Source: an uncultured Faecalibacterium sp.
Lineage (GTDB): Bacteria > Bacillota > Clostridia > Oscillospirales > Ruminococcaceae
Assembly: GCA_900551435.1 (NCBI GenBank)
Contig: URVW01000062.1
Location: 1 to 14,743, forward strand
Direction: 5' to 3'
Length of the DNA stretch: 14,743 bases
The first letter of the stretch is position 1. Every line of letters begins with the position of its first letter. The notes below the pieces were generated by a model that saw only the letters and a list, made by a program, of their open reading frames with translations, did not search any database and had not been told where the DNA came from. The position numbers were made by a program, and so were the translations under genes. Positions 13,395 to 14,743 of this stretch are shown here, piece by piece.

Positions 13395-13412
13395 AGTTAG
13401 AGGATGCTAACC
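13395..13412. promoter_or_regulatory. Inverted repeat AGTTAG-N6-CTAACC, candidate operator (copy 2)
   Basis: GTTAG (13396-13400) and CTAAC (13407-13411) have the same 6-nt spacing as the copy at 13108-13125. It sits 34 nt before the pflB start. Its symmetry recalls metal-responsive (DtxR-like) sites, but spacing does not match the standard consensus, so the regulator is unknown. Confidence 0.45.
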
Positions 13413-13445
13413 ATTTGGAAGATGGTAAGGAGCAAGGAGGTTCCA

Positions 13446-14393
13446 ATGATCAATTTTGAACAGTGGGAAGGCTTTGAAGGCCGTATCTGGAAAGAGGAAG
13501 TCAATGTCCGCGACTTCATCCAGAAGAACTACACCCCGTACAACGGAGACGAGTCGTTCCTGGCCGGTCCCACCGAGGCGACCAACAAACTGTGGGGAGC
13601 TTTGCAGAAGCTCCAGAAGGAAGAGCGCGCCAAGGGCGGTGTTCTGGATATGGAAACGGAAGTCGTCAGCGGCCTGACCGCCTACGGCCCCGGCTACATC
13701 GACGAGGACCTGAAGGATCTGGAGCAGATCGTCGGTCTGCAGACCGACAAGCCCCTGAAGCGCGCCTTCATGCCCTACGGCGGCATCAAGATGGCCGAAC
13801 AGGCTTGCACCACCTACGGCTACGAGCCTTCCGCCGAGCTGCACAAGATCTTCACCGATTACACCCGCACCCACAATCAGGCCGTGTTCGATGCCTACAC
13901 CCCTGAGATGAAGAAGGCACGCCACACCCACATCATCACCGGTCTGCCCGACACCTACGGCCGCGGCCGCATCGTCGGCGATTACCGCCGTGTGGCGCTG
14001 TACGGCATCGACGCGCTGATCCAGTTCAAGCAGGAAGACTTCGCCAACTGCGGCGACGGCACGATGACCGATGACGTCATCCGTCTGCGCGAGGAGATTG
14101 CCCGCCAGATCAACGCCCTGAAGGGCATGAAGAAGATGGCCGAGGCCTACGGCTACGACATCTCCCAGCCCGCAAAGAACGCAAAAGAGGCTTGCCAGTG
14201 GCTGTACTTCGGCTATCTGGCCGCCATCAAGACCCAGAACGGCGCTGCAATGTCTGTCGGCCGCATCTCCACCTTCCTCGACATTTATGTCGAGCGTGAC
14301 CTCGAAAACGGCGTCATCACCGAGCAGGGAACAATCGACGAATTGGATGCAAAAAAAGACGGATATCTGGCCGGCATGGTCAGAACGGAGTAG
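13446..14393 (+). CDS. pflB: Pyruvate formate-lyase, C-terminally truncated and fused to a foreign tail
   Basis: A product of 315 residues from ATG 13446, with AAGGAGG at 13434-13440; the in-frame ATG at 13404 lies in the operator and lacks a site. Residues 1 to about 292 are ordinary PFL N-terminus: WEGFEGRIWKEEVNVRDFIQKNYTPY, TGLPDTYGRGRIVGDYRRVALYG, AMSVGRISTFLDIYVERDLENG. PFL converts pyruvate and CoA to acetyl-CoA and formate by a glycyl radical. The full enzyme is about 750 residues; the active cysteine pair and the C-terminal glycine-radical loop are absent, so this product cannot be active. After VITEQ the sequence becomes GTIDELDAKKDGYLAGM and stops, which resembles the end of ABC exporter ATPases (EQGTHDEL). 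Codon use also changes there. See the finding on the junction. Confidence 0.88.
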   Translation: MINFEQWEGFEGRIWKEEVNVRDFIQKNYTPYNGDESFLAGPTEATNKLWGALQKLQKEERAKGGVLDMETEVVSGLTAYGPGYIDEDLKDLEQIVGLQTDKPLKRAFMPYGGIKMAEQACTTYGYEPSAELHKIFTDYTRTHNQAVFDAYTPEMKKARHTHIITGLPDTYGRGRIVGDYRRVALYGIDALIQFKQEDFANCGDGTMTDDVIRLREEIARQINALKGMKKMAEAYGYDISQPAKNAKEACQWLYFGYLAAIKTQNGAAMSVGRISTFLDIYVERDLENGVITEQGTIDELDAKKDGYLAGMVRTE

Positions 14394-14423
14394 TTAAGAG
14401 GGAGAAATAAGGGAGAGAACGGT

Positions 14424-14743
14424 ATGCTCACTTCACAGAAGATGATGAAGTCCATCATAATGCGGGGGTTATATCTGATTCATTTTATCCTGATGACGGC
14501 GGTTATGTCGACTGTCTGGCTGACCATATACGCGCCGTCTTTAGAAGCACAGCATGTGCAGACCGTGTACACTGCCGTTTTCCTTTGCTACCTGATTCTG
14601 TCTATTTTCTTCTATCGCACCTATAATGCCTATAAGATTGGGATGTATCGCGCAGGAGAAACATTCTATTCTCAGACGCTGGCTAACCTGTTCAGCAACG
14701 TCCTGACCTACATATTTGCCTGCCTGATCCAGCGGCGGCTTTT
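14424..14743 (+). CDS. Sugar transferase (polyprenyl glycosylphosphotransferase), N-terminal part
   Basis: The frame is open from ATG 14424 to the window edge (106 codons), behind GGGAGAG at 14411-14417. Hydrophobic segments at about residues 14-36 and 47-63 are membrane helices, and RTYNAYKIGMYRAGETFYSQTLANLFSNVLTYIFACL looks like the linker and third helix of the N-terminal membrane domain of WcaJ/EpsE-type sugar transferases. Those enzymes put the first sugar-1-phosphate on undecaprenyl phosphate to start capsule or exopolysaccharide. The catalytic C-terminal domain is outside the window. The codon use matches the tail of the preceding frame rather than pflB, so it belongs to the same inserted or joined segment as the ABC-like tail. 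Confidence 0.6.
   Translation, partial: MLTSQKMMKSIIMRGLYLIHFILMTAVMSTVWLTIYAPSLEAQHVQTVYTAVFLCYLILSIFFYRTYNAYKIGMYRAGETFYSQTLANLFSNVLTYIFACLIQRRL

Larger units (their letters stand above)
12967..13445. other. 479-bp gene-free regulatory region between cptN and pflB
   Basis: No frame here has a ribosome site with recognisable product. It holds an 8-bp perfect stem CGAAGCTC/GAGCTTCG (13077-13100, 8-nt loop, no U-tract), two GTTAG-N6-CTAAC inverted repeats, a minus-strand promoter at 13139-13167, a plus-strand promoter at 13269-13297 and an intrinsic terminator at 13360-13382. A purine-rich stretch at 13045-13075 with GGAGG precedes an 18-codon frame at 13067-13123 that I do not call. Confidence 0.6.

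Noticed and set aside
13157..13396. 79-codon and overlapping 74-codon plus-strand frames
   Set aside because: They run through the candidate promoter and terminator, have no ribosome site and no recognisable sequence.

Overview
The window looks like chromosome from a gut Clostridia, most likely an Oscillospiraceae/Ruminococcaceae relative of Faecalibacterium, Gemmiger or Subdoligranulum. This rests on moderately high GC with GC-rich third positions, strong GGAGG ribosome sites, a C69 dipeptidase, pyruvate formate-lyase, a CptIN toxin-antitoxin locus, and a palindromic AACCTCTCCG...CGGAGAGGTT element of a kind I associate with this group. The genus is inference. Both ends are cut inside genes.  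Layout. 1-462 is the 3' part of an S51 peptidase. 518-1935 (+) holds a small unknown protein, a DUF2500 membrane protein, a P-loop kinase-like protein and a 44-codon GNAT remnant. 2017-6976 (-) holds a stand-alone acyl-activating enzyme, an acyl carrier protein and a condensation/acyltransferase-like protein, followed by a C69 dipeptidase with its own promoter. 7050-10889 (+) is a surface-glycan type operon: membrane acyltransferase, coiled-coil protein with a SWKLTxPLR tail, and a GT4 glycosyltransferase. A palindromic repeat element (10896-11031) and an LPG-synthase-TM/flippase-like membrane protein follow.  12230-12966 (+) is a compact type III toxin-antitoxin locus of the CptIN kind. It has a perfect consensus promoter, a leader hairpin, two 47-nt tandem units that each fold on paper as an H-type pseudoknot, a GNRA-capped hairpin acting as a leaky terminator, and the toxin gene cptN. 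The locus is AT-richer than its neighbours and looks acquired.  12967-13445 is a gene-free regulatory stretch with two GTTAG-N6-CTAAC inverted repeats, an outward minus-strand promoter with no gene behind it, and a promoter plus intrinsic terminator ahead of pflB. pflB (13446-14393) is cut off after about 290 codons and joined in frame to what looks like the last codons of an ABC transporter ATPase. A truncated membrane sugar transferase follows. This junction is either a real recombination scar or an assembly chimera.  How the genes may work together. The ligase, ACP and C-like protein form a minimal NRPS/lipid-conjugation set: activate a carboxylic acid, load it on the carrier, transfer it to an amine or alcohol. 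The promoters of the ligase gene and of the ACP gene share the same -35 (TTGCAT) set in inverted repeats, which suggests common control. The product is unknown.
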